In this document: piece by piece, positions 12,745 to 20,600 of the stretch
How the letters are laid out: every line of letters starts with the position of its first letter
How positions within the stretch are numbered: the stretch's first letter is position 1
Assembly: GCA_028065725.1 (NCBI GenBank)
Contig: JAPTVL010000223.1
Location: forward strand, 1 to 21,625
Length of the DNA stretch: 21,625 nt
Source: Betaproteobacteria bacterium
Lineage (GTDB): Bacteria > Pseudomonadota > Gammaproteobacteria > Burkholderiales > Rhodocyclaceae
Reading direction: 5' to 3'
Notes under the pieces: generated by a model
Databases searched by the model: none
Told to the model about the DNA's origin: nothing
What the model saw: the letters and a program-made list of their open reading frames with translations, nothing else
Translations under genes and position numbers: made by a program

Positions 12745-14706
12745 CTAGCGGACCTCGCCCGTCCCGGTGCTGAACGCCATCAGCTTCTCGACCGCGGCCT
12801 TCCGCCGATGCCGTCCGGTGTGCGAGTAAATGGCGGTGGTTGCCGGGCTGGCGTGCCCCAGGTTTTCTTGTACCTCTTCGATGGCGGCGCCGGCTTCCAG
12901 GGCGTGGGTGGCATGGGTGTGGCGCAGCCAGTGGGTGGAGGCGCTGATCAGATGGCCGGCATCTAGGGCGTTGTCCATTTCCCGGGCGGTGCGCTGGAAA
13001 TGTCGGCGCAACAGCCGGAAGAGAGCCGAATCCGACAAGGTCTTGCGCTCCGCCTGCACATACTGGAGGCCCTCGCCCAGACTGGTGATGAGCGGCGTGT
13101 GTTCCGGCCAGGCGGCAGGATCCCGTCCCAGCCCGCGGTGCTCGAAGTAATCCGCCATGGCGGCCATGACCGCTTCGGGGACGGGGATCGCCCGCGGCTT
13201 GTTGCCCTTGCCGACCACCTCCAGGTCCCAGTTGTCGGTGCCACGCGCAGGTTTCAGTCCTGGATTGGGCCGCCCCGGGGTCTCGGTGCGGGCTGCCACG
13301 TTCGCAGCCACCAGCTCCGACAGGCGCAGGCCCATGCCGTAGGCCAGTAGCAGCGTGAAGCGCAACCGGTAATACGCTTCGTCGGGCGGCAGGTGTTCAC
13401 AGGTGGCGATTACCTTCTGCCATTGGACTAGGGTCAGGGCGTGATCGACCCGGATCCGGGCGGCGACATTGTGCGCCGGAGGAACGCCATCCCAGGGATT
13501 GGTCTCCAGATACCGCTGACGCATCAGCCATTCGCACATTGAGGTGAGAACGGTCACCGCCAGCTTTTGACTCGAGGGCGAAAGGGCGCCGGCGAAGGGA
13601 CGCCAGTCCTCGCTCCAGCGCGGGGTACTGCGGGCGCCGATCCATTTCTCCCGGGGGAGGCGCCAGTACCAGAGCTGCCCGCCGTCCAGCGCATCCATGA
13701 AATCCCGGTAGCTGATGCAGTCCTCGGTGGTGGCCGACGACAGCGCCTTCCCCCGTTCAAAAATCATCCACAGCAGGAAGCGCTCGGCCTGGGTCCGGTA
13801 GCTGCGCACGGTGTGCGGGCGGGAGCCGAGGCTGGCGAGCCAGGCTTCGATCGCCGCGTGATCATCCGCCGCGGCGAGTTTGGTGGCATAGCAGCGGTTG
13901 GTGCCCAAGGCGCCCGACAGGTCGGCCGGCGCCGCAAAACGCTCGAGCGGCACGATGCCCGTTTGCGCAGGACGCCCATCTTGGCGGTCCTGGCGGAGGG
14001 CCGTGTCCTGTCGTCCGCCGCCGCCGGGCAGGACCTCGCTGTCCGCCAGGACCCGTTCGGTTAAAAAGTGCTCCAGGCGGCGGGCGGTGACCGGGCCGAT
14101 CTGGGGCAGGGCGCGGTGCCAGTGGGTGCCCTTCTTCCGGATGCGGGTGACGAGATCGCTCAGGGTGTGGACCCCACCGGTGGCCAGACGCGCGGCGATG
14201 GCTTCGTCAATCCAGGCGAAGACCGAATCCCCGGGCCGCGGGGGTTGCGCGACGCGTTCCTCGAGCCAGGCCACGGCCTCGCGCAGGCGTTGCCGCAGCC
14301 GCTGGTTGCGGCGGGCCCGGCGCGCGGCGACGGGATCGGTGACCGGATAGACCGTCTTGAACTGCTCGATGAGTTCACGCTCATCGTAGAAGCCCTGGGG
14401 ATCGTGTTGCGCCTGGAAGTCCGCGAGGGACGGCGTGGCGTCATCCGCCACGGCGATGCGGCCCGGCGGAATCCGCAGCAGCTTGACGAGGCCCGGGCGC
14501 TCCTTGCGGGCGGCGGCGATCAGGGCGTCGTGGATCCAGCGCAGGGTGGCTTTGGCTTTGGGGAGATCGGCGCCGGTGTCCAGGTAGCGCTCGCCCAGGG
14601 TGGCGAGGTCCAGCCCGTCGAGGTGACCGCGAAACAGGGCGAGATGGTGAAGGCCCAGCCGGCGCGGGTTGCCGGGCGATGCAGGCGGGTTTTCGGGGGA
14701 GATCAC
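12745..14706 (-). CDS. Large tyrosine recombinase (phage-type integrase with extended N-terminus)
   Basis: The 653-residue protein has the full catalytic set: Arg461 (GLRLSEL), a lysine near 500 (GKGNKPRAIPV), His592 and Arg595 (HWLRHTHATHAL), the GHAS motif, and the nucleophile Tyr627 (IYSHT). A core-binding domain lies around residues 275-420. The first 250 residues form a separate basic helical domain (LRWIHDALIAAARKERPG, RRARRNQRLRQRLREAVAWL) characteristic of a subgroup of integrases longer than the usual 350-450. It starts at GTG 14706; no earlier in-frame start is available before a stop. Tyrosine recombinases integrate, excise or resolve DNA. A strong promoter sits just upstream. It marks an integrative segment adjoining the partition genes. 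Confidence 0.9.
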   Translation of the reverse strand: MISPENPPASPGNPRRLGLHHLALFRGHLDGLDLATLGERYLDTGADLPKAKATLRWIHDALIAAARKERPGLVKLLRIPPGRIAVADDATPSLADFQAQHDPQGFYDERELIEQFKTVYPVTDPVAARRARRNQRLRQRLREAVAWLEERVAQPPRPGDSVFAWIDEAIAARLATGGVHTLSDLVTRIRKKGTHWHRALPQIGPVTARRLEHFLTERVLADSEVLPGGGGRQDTALRQDRQDGRPAQTGIVPLERFAAPADLSGALGTNRCYATKLAAADDHAAIEAWLASLGSRPHTVRSYRTQAERFLLWMIFERGKALSSATTEDCISYRDFMDALDGGQLWYWRLPREKWIGARSTPRWSEDWRPFAGALSPSSQKLAVTVLTSMCEWLMRQRYLETNPWDGVPPAHNVAARIRVDHALTLVQWQKVIATCEHLPPDEAYYRLRFTLLLAYGMGLRLSELVAANVAARTETPGRPNPGLKPARGTDNWDLEVVGKGNKPRAIPVPEAVMAAMADYFEHRGLGRDPAAWPEHTPLITSLGEGLQYVQAERKTLSDSALFRLLRRHFQRTAREMDNALDAGHLISASTHWLRHTHATHALEAGAAIEEVQENLGHASPATTAIYSHTGRHRRKAAVEKLMAFSTGTGEVR

Positions 14707-14744
14707 TTTTGAAATCGGTAAAAATTCATCAAATCATAATAGCC

Positions 14745-14773
14745 TGATTATAGTACTAATCAAGCTATGTCAA
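14745..14773 (-). promoter_or_regulatory. Integrase promoter with overlapping dyad
   Basis: On the minus strand TTGACA (14773-14768) and TATAAT (14752-14747) are both perfect consensus boxes, 15 bases apart, which is shorter than the usual 17. The -10 box overlaps an inverted repeat TGATTA (14745-14750) / TAATCA (14757-14762). The short spacer plus dyad suggests a tightly controlled promoter. The intergenic DNA from 14707 to 14800 is strikingly AT-rich against GC-rich neighbours. Confidence 0.6.
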
Positions 14774-14800
14774 GGCGAGGAGGAGGGTGGGGTGGGTCTT

Positions 14801-15010
14801 TCAGGGGGATTCTGTGGCGAATTTGGGGCCGACCGTCTCGTCAAAGTACAGCTCGAGGGCCTCCCGCAGATGGGCCAGCGCCGCCGCCTCGGTGTCGCCG
14901 TCGCTGGCCACGTCGGGTGCCTGGCACTGGGCGACGAATCCGTCTCCTTCGGGCATCACCCGACAGGCCAGCGGCTGTCCGGATCGCGGGTCACGCCAGG
15001 GGTCGGTCAT
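14801..15010 (-). CDS. HicB-like protein, second copy of the fold, no HicA partner
   Basis: From ATG 15010 the product is 69 residues. VMPEGDGFVAQCQAPDVASD and TEAAALAHLREALELYFDET follow the same order of motifs as the protein at 4627-4893: G-x-FVA-x-C, then V-x-SDG-x-T, then an A-rich helix with EAL-x-LYF. It lies 13 bases after a 29-residue membrane peptide gene on the same strand. No HicA-like gene and no attached DNA-binding domain are seen. It may bind an RNA or protein partner encoded elsewhere, or be an orphan regulator; that is inference. Confidence 0.7.
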   Translation of the reverse strand: MTDPWRDPRSGQPLACRVMPEGDGFVAQCQAPDVASDGDTEAAALAHLREALELYFDETVGPKFATESP

Positions 15011-15023
15011 GCGTCGGCCGCCT

Positions 15024-15113
15024 TCAATCCTTGCGATGGCGGGAGGCGTACCAGGCAATCCCAACCAGAAAGGCGGTGGCCAGGCCCAGGACAACCATGG
15101 ATTCAATGGCCAT
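15024..15113 (-). CDS. 29-residue single-pass membrane peptide
   Basis: AAAGGAG at 15126-15120 is 6 bases before the ATG at 15113, an excellent ribosome binding site. The peptide is a short head, one hydrophobic helix (MVVLGLATAFLVGIAWYA) and a basic tail (SRHRKD), so the N-terminus should face out and the tail stay in the cytoplasm. It precedes the HicB-like gene by 13 bases. The length is that of small type I toxins or membrane regulators, but no such family is recognised. Confidence 0.65.
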   Translation of the reverse strand: MAIESMVVLGLATAFLVGIAWYASRHRKD

Positions 15114-15129
15114 GCTGATCTCCTTTCCG

Positions 15130-15390
15130 CTACGTCGACAGGTAAAAACAAAGCCTAGCACAACCGCCGCGCCCACGTTGGGGACAAGGCACCAGGACTC
15201 CGGGGGCCGGCTCGATCCGGTCGGCAAGTATCTCCGCATCGGTCGGCCGTTCGATGATGACGTTGTCGTCCTTGGTCGCCAGCTTGAGCGTGCACCCAAC
15301 GCGTGGCTTCAGTTCAACGCGTCCCCGGACCACCGGGCGTCTGTTGTGATTTACCCCATGCACGAAACATGAGGGTTGGCCGGGAATCAT
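15130..15390 (-). CDS. Doubtful open frame abutting the transposon end
   Basis: The 86-codon frame reads VELKPRVGCTLKLATKDDNV and IERPTDAEILADRIEPAPG in its middle, which looks protein-like. However its only ATG (15390) lies within the presumed terminal repeat of the Tn3-family transposon, so the true 5' end may have been replaced by the insertion. GTG starts exist further in. The C-terminus (CARLCFYLST) runs into the region upstream of the small membrane peptide gene. The family is unknown. Confidence 0.35.
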   Translation of the reverse strand: MIPGQPSCFVHGVNHNRRPVVRGRVELKPRVGCTLKLATKDDNVIIERPTDAEILADRIEPAPGVLVPCPQRGRGGCARLCFYLST

Positions 15391-15416
15391 GAAAAATTCC
15401 CCGTTTTTTCTCTAAG
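15373..15416. repeat. Presumed left terminal inverted repeat of the Tn3-family transposon
   Basis: Tn3-family ends are about 38 bp, begin with a run of G and finish near TAAG close to the end of tnpA. Here the sequence runs from GGGTTGGCC (15373) or GGGAATCATG (15382) to TTTTTTCTCTAAG (15416), with the tnpA stop at 15412-15414. The exact outer border is uncertain because the right-end partner is not in the window. Confidence 0.45.
15382..15409 (+). terminator. Intrinsic-terminator-like hairpin at the transposon tip
   Basis: GGGAAT (15382-15387) and ATTCCC (15396-15401) can form a stem with an 8-base loop, followed after CG by six T (15404-15409). It is oriented to stop plus-strand transcripts entering the transposon from the left, that is, transcripts antisense to tnpA. 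The stem is short, so strength is uncertain. Confidence 0.4.
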
Positions 15417-18408
15417 CCGCTGATTCAGCTTCGAGAATCCGAAAACCATCCGCTAACACCTCAACCTTTCTCCGGAAATCCAGAACATAATCACCAAAGC
15501 GATTGATGTGTTCCATACGGTATGGAGCCAAGCCAGCCAGGACTTCCTGGTTGATCAGCACCCCCTCGGCCTGTAGTTGCTTCAATACCCGGCTCATCCC
15601 CACCACGTTGTGCAGGATGACCATATTGGCGACAAGATGGTTGTACTTGATCACCTTGCGTTGCTCATGACGCAGGTTCTCGGCGATCTCCCCTTCTCCG
15701 CCGAAGAACAACTTCTTCGCGAAGCCATTGAACTGTTCGGATTTGTTGGTTTCCGCATGGATCAGCCCGCGCAGTTCAACGTCGCCCACGTATTTCAGCA
15801 AGAACATGGTTCGGATCACCTTGCCCAGTTCCTTAAAGGCGAAATACAGTTTGTTCTTGCGGCTGTAGGTACCCAGTCGGCGCAGGATGGCCGATGCTGA
15901 GATTTTGCCGAGCTTGATGGAGATGGCCACGCGCAGCATGTCTGGCAAATGGGTTTCGATCATTTGCCAGTTGATGTCGTCCGAGAATAGACGATCGATG
16001 TGCGCAAAATTCTTGTCGCTCTCCGGACGATGGAACACCAGATCCTTGATACCCCGGATACGGGGCATCAGCTTGATTCCCAGTAGATGCGACAAGGCAA
16101 AGACCGTGTAGCTCTGGGCTTGTGTGTCGCCGTGGATGGTGTCTGGCCGGATATCCGAGGTGTTGGTCATCAGCCCGTCGAGGATGTGGGTGCCCTCGTA
16201 TGTGCCGCAGGAAATGAAGTGGCTGAATAGCGCGATGAACTTGTCAGAGACATGGTAATAGCCAATACCGCCATAGCCACCGTAACGGATGTGGTGCTCG
16301 GAAATCAGGTTCTGCTCGTAGAGGTTCCATTTCGTGCCATCGGCCGAGGCGTGTTTTCCTGAGCCCCAGTAGCTGGGCAATTCGAACTTGTTGTAGGCAT
16401 TGATGACCTTGACGATGGCTTTTTCCAGCGCTTCTTCCGTGACGTACTTGATGTTGAGCCAAGCGACTTGCTTTCGGCTCATTCCGCGAATCGAACGTGC
16501 CGTCTGGGTTGGCCCGAGGTTGCAGCCGTAACAAAACAGGGTGCTGATCACCCTTGGGCGTAATTCTTCGATTCGGCTTTCGGTACCCATCAAGGGGCGG
16601 AACAGCTTGTGCAGTTGCAGCCAGCGTTCAGTATCGATCAGCACGTCGACGATGCTGACGTTTTCCATGTGCTCCGTGATCAGATGATCGATCTGGCGGA
16701 TGCCGGGGGGGAGTTCGCTGGTCGGCGGTTTTTTCAGGATCAGCCGGCCATCGACGATCTCGGCGTAGGCATTTTCCGGGAAGGCCGCATCGACCGCTTC
16801 AGCAGTTTCCAGCAGGGTAGACTTCAATGCTTGGGTAAAGGCCCTGGGGTCGGTTTCGACTCCTGTCACCTGGCCATATTCGGTCAGTTCGCGATTCAGG
16901 GTTTCATCGTCAACCAACTGTTCGCGATAATCGTCATAGCGTTCGCCATGCGGGATGAAGAGGTCGCCTGACTTTAGCTCATCGCGAATGGCGTACAAGA
17001 CTGCCAGTTCAAAGTAGCGGCGATTGATCGTGGCGATTCGCCCATCGGCGCGCTCCGTCACAACCAGCTTGCGCCAAGCAGCAGGCAGCCATTGCAGATC
17101 CCCTTCTGCATCCAGCTCGACCAGGGAAATCGGCACGACCTCGTGCCGTGTGCTGCGTAGTCCCTGCAACGCCTTCATCATCCGGATCAACGTGTCGTCC
17201 TCGCTGCTGCTCTGCGGGTTGATGATTTCGATGCAGTTGAGCAGTTGGGCACGCACGGCCTTGTAGGGTTGAACCAGGAACGGCAGATGATTGCGACCGG
17301 CATAGGCCATGTGTTCGTCGCAGATGGCCACCAAATCATCGACGTCGGCGATCAGGCTGGAGCCGATGGCTTCCACGCGCTGATGGTCGGTGCCGTTGAT
17401 CTGATAAGCCAGTAATACCTCCTTCAATTGCCCGATCAGGCGATCCGTACGCTGCAGATGTTCTTGTTGGTACTCCCCCAACTTGTTGCGTGCCTGATTG
17501 TCCAGGTTCTGAAGCATGCGGACAAACAGATCGGCTGCATCATCAAGCGTCTGCGCAAACTGCGAGCGGATATAAATGACCGCCAGCGCATAACGCTTCT
17601 GCGGTTTCAGTTCCGCCATCTCACTGGCATTCAGGGAGCGGGCGATGTAGCGATATTGCTTGAGTTTGGGGATGGGAATATCCGGTTGGGGCAATTGTTC
17701 AACCAGTAATTGCAAGCGCCGGATGTGCTGGAGGTAGGAGCGGGTTTCCTTGTTGGTTGGTTTCTTCGGTTCCCGCTTGAGCATGTTCCAGGTTGTGCTG
17801 GATTCATCCTTGCTGACCTTGAACAGGCTGTCGATCCGTTCTTTGACTTTGGTATCGAGCTGGTTGGCGATACCCGCGAAATGGACCTCGTGAATCTTTT
17901 CGCGGGCCTGGATGGCCAATCGATCCAGGACCGTGAAGCCTGGCAATTCATAGCGATGATGGACCAGTTCCTCCAGCATCACGTTGATGATGTCAGCCAC
18001 GACGTGGCGGTTGTCGGCTGCTGTCTCGGCAATATGCTGCAGCCACGCCCGGCTCTCCTGATTTAAGGGGCGAACGTTCAGGTAGCGGCGCAGCGATTCG
18101 ATCAAGCGCTCGCGTCCGGTTGATCGATCGAACTGCAACAGCTCGTCCAGCCTCGGCGGCCGGGCAAATCCCGTTTGGGCAACGATGTGCTGTCGGATGA
18201 GGGTTGGTATCTCTTTGAGACGGATGAAGTAGCCCAGTCGCTGAAAAAGCTTCAGGTAGAGAAAGGCTGCGGTACGCGCCGTCGGCCGTTTGACGGTCTG
18301 GTCGATGAAGGCAATTTCATCGGGCGTCAGGGTGTAAATTTCGTCGAGATCCTGTGCCGACGGGTCTGCTTTCAGGCGGGGATACGCGGTCTCGTGAAGC
18401 TGGGTCAT
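15412..18408 (-). CDS. tnpA: Tn3-family transposase TnpA
   Basis: The 998-residue length is normal for Tn3-family TnpA. The N-terminal part (ADPSAQDLDEIYTLTPDEIA, then FLYLKLFQRLGYF) is the DNA-binding DUF4158 domain. The C-terminal DDE catalytic domain shows Asp690 (ASADGTKW), Asp761 (IHGDTQAQSY) and Glu891 (NKSEQFNGF), the residues that coordinate the two metal ions. It carries out replicative transposition by binding the 38-bp ends. Its ATG lies 6 bases after the stop of the tyrosine recombinase gene, so both share one transcript. No frameshift or gap is seen, so it should be active if the right end exists. Confidence 0.95.
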   Translation of the reverse strand: MTQLHETAYPRLKADPSAQDLDEIYTLTPDEIAFIDQTVKRPTARTAAFLYLKLFQRLGYFIRLKEIPTLIRQHIVAQTGFARPPRLDELLQFDRSTGRERLIESLRRYLNVRPLNQESRAWLQHIAETAADNRHVVADIINVMLEELVHHRYELPGFTVLDRLAIQAREKIHEVHFAGIANQLDTKVKERIDSLFKVSKDESSTTWNMLKREPKKPTNKETRSYLQHIRRLQLLVEQLPQPDIPIPKLKQYRYIARSLNASEMAELKPQKRYALAVIYIRSQFAQTLDDAADLFVRMLQNLDNQARNKLGEYQQEHLQRTDRLIGQLKEVLLAYQINGTDHQRVEAIGSSLIADVDDLVAICDEHMAYAGRNHLPFLVQPYKAVRAQLLNCIEIINPQSSSEDDTLIRMMKALQGLRSTRHEVVPISLVELDAEGDLQWLPAAWRKLVVTERADGRIATINRRYFELAVLYAIRDELKSGDLFIPHGERYDDYREQLVDDETLNRELTEYGQVTGVETDPRAFTQALKSTLLETAEAVDAAFPENAYAEIVDGRLILKKPPTSELPPGIRQIDHLITEHMENVSIVDVLIDTERWLQLHKLFRPLMGTESRIEELRPRVISTLFCYGCNLGPTQTARSIRGMSRKQVAWLNIKYVTEEALEKAIVKVINAYNKFELPSYWGSGKHASADGTKWNLYEQNLISEHHIRYGGYGGIGYYHVSDKFIALFSHFISCGTYEGTHILDGLMTNTSDIRPDTIHGDTQAQSYTVFALSHLLGIKLMPRIRGIKDLVFHRPESDKNFAHIDRLFSDDINWQMIETHLPDMLRVAISIKLGKISASAILRRLGTYSRKNKLYFAFKELGKVIRTMFLLKYVGDVELRGLIHAETNKSEQFNGFAKKLFFGGEGEIAENLRHEQRKVIKYNHLVANMVILHNVVGMSRVLKQLQAEGVLINQEVLAGLAPYRMEHINRFGDYVLDFRRKVEVLADGFRILEAESAA

Positions 18409-18414
18409 GCGGGA

Positions 18415-19698
18415 TCAGTCCCAGTGCCTGCCGGTAGCCGGGTCGCGGCAGACTGCCTCTAGAAAGCATTCACGAGCGTCGGCAATGCGATGGAGTTCGT
18501 CGAGCAATGTGTAGAGGTGATCGTCCAGGATATCGGTCGACGGCGTCGGGACGGAAATTTGATATCTACGCCCGTCCGGATCCAGCGGTTGTGCTTGAAA
18601 TCGGGCAAGACAGGTACTCGCCATATCCCGCAAGGCACTGGCGACACTGCGGCGCCCACCGTTGAAGGCAGATAGGTCGATGGAAACCTCAATCGCGGTT
18701 TGGGCGACCTCGGGCAGATTCGGCAGTTGCGGGGTCGAAACGGGCAATCTTTCCGGGAGCGCCCGATCCAGTCCTTGCTCGAATCGCGCTTTCTGGTCAA
18801 TGCTGACCCCATCCAGATAGCGCATCGCAGCCTTCACGTCACGCCAGCCCACGTAATTCATCAACTCGCGGAGATCCCAGCCGCTCATGCCCGCCCACTG
18901 CGCAAACCCACGGCGTAGCGAGTGACTGCTGAAGGCCTCGGCATCGGCCACGCCTGCCTGGCTCAGCAACTTTCGAAGCATGGGAATGATGCTGCTCGGG
19001 GTCAGTTCGGCCTCGGACAGATGCCCCCAGCGGTCAATCTTGCGGAATAGCGGGCCTACCGTCAGTTTGGACAAGGCCAGCCAGTCTTCGACTGCCTCGA
19101 CCGGGCACAGCCGGGACAATGCCGGGCAAGAGTAGCTTCGGCCTTCCAGGTTGCGATCCCCCTTGCTGCGGGGCAAGAAGCAGGTCAACCCCTCGCCCGG
19201 CTTGATCTCGACAAATTCGATGCGAAGGTTCGCCAGTTCGTCGGAGCGGAATCCGCGCCAGAATCCGAGGAGAACCAGGGCTCGATCCCGCATGTGTCGC
19301 AGGGCATTGGTCGAATCCCCCCGGCTGACTGCCGCCGCCGTGGCCGATGTCAGCCAGTGGGTAACACCGCGCAGGATTTCAAGCTCCAGCGGCTTGGCCC
19401 GTTTTTCCTGGGCCGGATGCAGCGTTCGTATACCTTTCAACAGTTGCCGGATCTTCGGAGCTTTGGTTGGGTCGGGAAAGCCATGATCCTGATGCCAGCG
19501 TGACAGTGCTGCGAGGCGGTGCTTCAGTGTGTTCAGCGCCAGTAATTCGGCGTAGGCCGCCAGATAGCGGGCAATTGAATCGATGGTCGCCGGCAACAAG
19601 CCTCCCCATTCGACTTCGAAGTGCTGGATGGCTGACGCATAGCTGCGTCGGGTGTTGGCCCGTTCGGCCGCATCGAGGTAGAGATCGACCTGGCTCAT
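18415..19698 (-). CDS. Tyrosine recombinase of the Tn3-family element (cointegrate resolution candidate)
   Basis: The 427-residue protein carries Arg151 (GFRSDEL), a lysine in PRSKGDRNLEG, His259 and Arg262 (SSHSLRRGF), a tryptophan in place of the second histidine (NYVGWRDVKAA) and Tyr294 (MRYLDG). N-terminal core-binding helices precede it (NTRRSYASAIQHFEVEW). About 130 residues follow the tyrosine, an extension longer than in TnpI of Tn4430 or TnpS of Tn4651, whose role as resolvases in Tn3-family elements is established. Its start overlaps the cadR stop (ATGA), and its stop is 6 bases before tnpA. No separate resolution site is seen between it and tnpA, so the site must lie elsewhere. Resolution is inferred from context. 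Confidence 0.85.
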   Translation of the reverse strand: MSQVDLYLDAAERANTRRSYASAIQHFEVEWGGLLPATIDSIARYLAAYAELLALNTLKHRLAALSRWHQDHGFPDPTKAPKIRQLLKGIRTLHPAQEKRAKPLELEILRGVTHWLTSATAAAVSRGDSTNALRHMRDRALVLLGFWRGFRSDELANLRIEFVEIKPGEGLTCFLPRSKGDRNLEGRSYSCPALSRLCPVEAVEDWLALSKLTVGPLFRKIDRWGHLSEAELTPSSIIPMLRKLLSQAGVADAEAFSSHSLRRGFAQWAGMSGWDLRELMNYVGWRDVKAAMRYLDGVSIDQKARFEQGLDRALPERLPVSTPQLPNLPEVAQTAIEVSIDLSAFNGGRRSVASALRDMASTCLARFQAQPLDPDGRRYQISVPTPSTDILDDHLYTLLDELHRIADARECFLEAVCRDPATGRHWD

Positions 19699-20165
19699 TC
19701 TGGTTCTTTGGGGTGGTTTAAGGCGGTGCCGTGCACGCCAGGAATGTGATTTTCCATCGGCTTCTCGTTGATACCTGACTGCGACAAGCCTTCAAGAATC
19801 CCGCAAGTCGAGGCTTGACGCTCATCTGGACAACGGCCGCGCAGCTCAAGGAGTTGTTTTTCCAGCGCTTGGAGTTCACCGATTCGACGAACGACATGCC
19901 CGATGTGTTCATCGAGCAAGCGGTTTACCTCGCCGCAGTTTTCCTCCGGTGATTCCTTGAAGTGCAACAACGTCCGAATCTCGTCAAGTGTCATGTCCAA
20001 GCCACGACAGTGCCGAATGAAGGTCAGTCGCTCCAGGTGCATTGGCCCATAGATGCGGTAATTTCCCTCGCTCCGCCCAGGTTTCGGCAACAGTCCTTCC
20101 CGCTCGTAGTAGCGGATCGTTTCCACATTACTTCCCGCTAAACGCGCCAGTTCGCCGATTTTCAT
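19695..20165 (-). CDS. cadR: CadR/PbrR-type metal-responsive MerR-family regulator
   Basis: The 156-residue protein begins MKIGELARLAGSNVETIRYY, the MerR helix-turn-helix start; an upstream ATG (20174) would add three residues. Metal ligands are Cys77 at the start of the dimerisation helix, then Cys112 and Cys121 (RCPDERQASTC), the Cd(II)/Pb(II)-type pattern, and a histidine-containing tail (MENHIPGVHGTALNH). The protein should bind the 19-bp-spaced promoters at 20535-20576 and untwist them when metal is present. ynfA precedes it by about 11 bases and the recombinase start overlaps its stop. It appears intact although its expected ATPase target is truncated. Confidence 0.9.
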   Translation of the reverse strand: MKIGELARLAGSNVETIRYYEREGLLPKPGRSEGNYRIYGPMHLERLTFIRHCRGLDMTLDEIRTLLHFKESPEENCGEVNRLLDEHIGHVVRRIGELQALEKQLLELRGRCPDERQASTCGILEGLSQSGINEKPMENHIPGVHGTALNHPKEPE

Positions 20166-20176
20166 TCCAGTCATCC

Positions 20177-20512
20177 TTACGACCGGCCAGGCTGCAGCGC
20201 GATGATGGCCATGCCACCGAGACATACGGCACTGCCCAGCAGATCCCAACGTGTTAGGGGAATTCCATCGACCTGCCATAGCCACAACAAGGCGATCGCA
20301 ACATAGACACCGCCATAAGCAGCATAGATACGACCGGCGGCGCCTGGATGCAATGTAAGCAGCCAGGCAAACAGAGCAAGTGACACGGCAGCCGGGATCA
20401 GAAGCCAACGCGGGCGACCCTGCGTCAGCACCAGCCAGGGCAAATAGCAACCGACGATTTCGGCCAGTGCAGTGACGATGAAGAGGCCCAATATCTTCAG
20501 GAACTCCAACAT
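20177..20512 (-). CDS. ynfA: YnfA (UPF0060) small membrane protein
   Basis: The 111-residue product matches the usual YnfA length (about 108) and has four hydrophobic helices: [52 protein letters not shown] and [29 protein letters not shown] is a hallmark segment. AAGGAG at 20524-20519 precedes the ATG at 20512. YnfA belongs to the small drug/metabolite transporter-like group and is often found near metal or biocide resistance genes; its substrate is not established. It is the first gene of the minus-strand run ynfA-cadR-recombinase-tnpA. Confidence 0.88.
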   Translation of the reverse strand: MLEFLKILGLFIVTALAEIVGCYLPWLVLTQGRPRWLLIPAAVSLALFAWLLTLHPGAAGRIYAAYGGVYVAIALLWLWQVDGIPLTRWDLLGSAVCLGGMAIIALQPGRS

Positions 20513-20534
20513 GCTTTTCTCCTTGAACCGTTTC

Positions 20535-20576
20535 ATTGTAGCCGCTTGACCTTGTAGCGACTCAAGGGTTTTTAAT
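20535..20576. promoter_or_regulatory. Overlapping divergent promoters with 19-bp spacers (CadR operator)
   Basis: Plus strand: TTGACC (20546-20551), 19-base spacer, TTTAAT (20571-20576). Minus strand: TTGAGT (20565-20560), 19-base spacer, TACAAT (20540-20535). Both -35 boxes sit in the dyad CCTTGTAGCGACTCAAGG (20550-20567), whose outer five bases pair. Long spacers with a central dyad are the signature of MerR-family control. CadR would thus switch the ATPase on the plus side and ynfA, cadR, the recombinase and tnpA on the minus side. Confidence 0.75.
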
Positions 20577-20600
20577 GGCATCAACGAACAGGAGATTGCC

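Noticed and set aside
14068..14712. Plus-strand open frame of about 214 codons opposite the integrase N-terminal region
   Set aside because: The integrase frame has complete catalytic motifs. The antisense product is low-complexity glycine and arginine rich.
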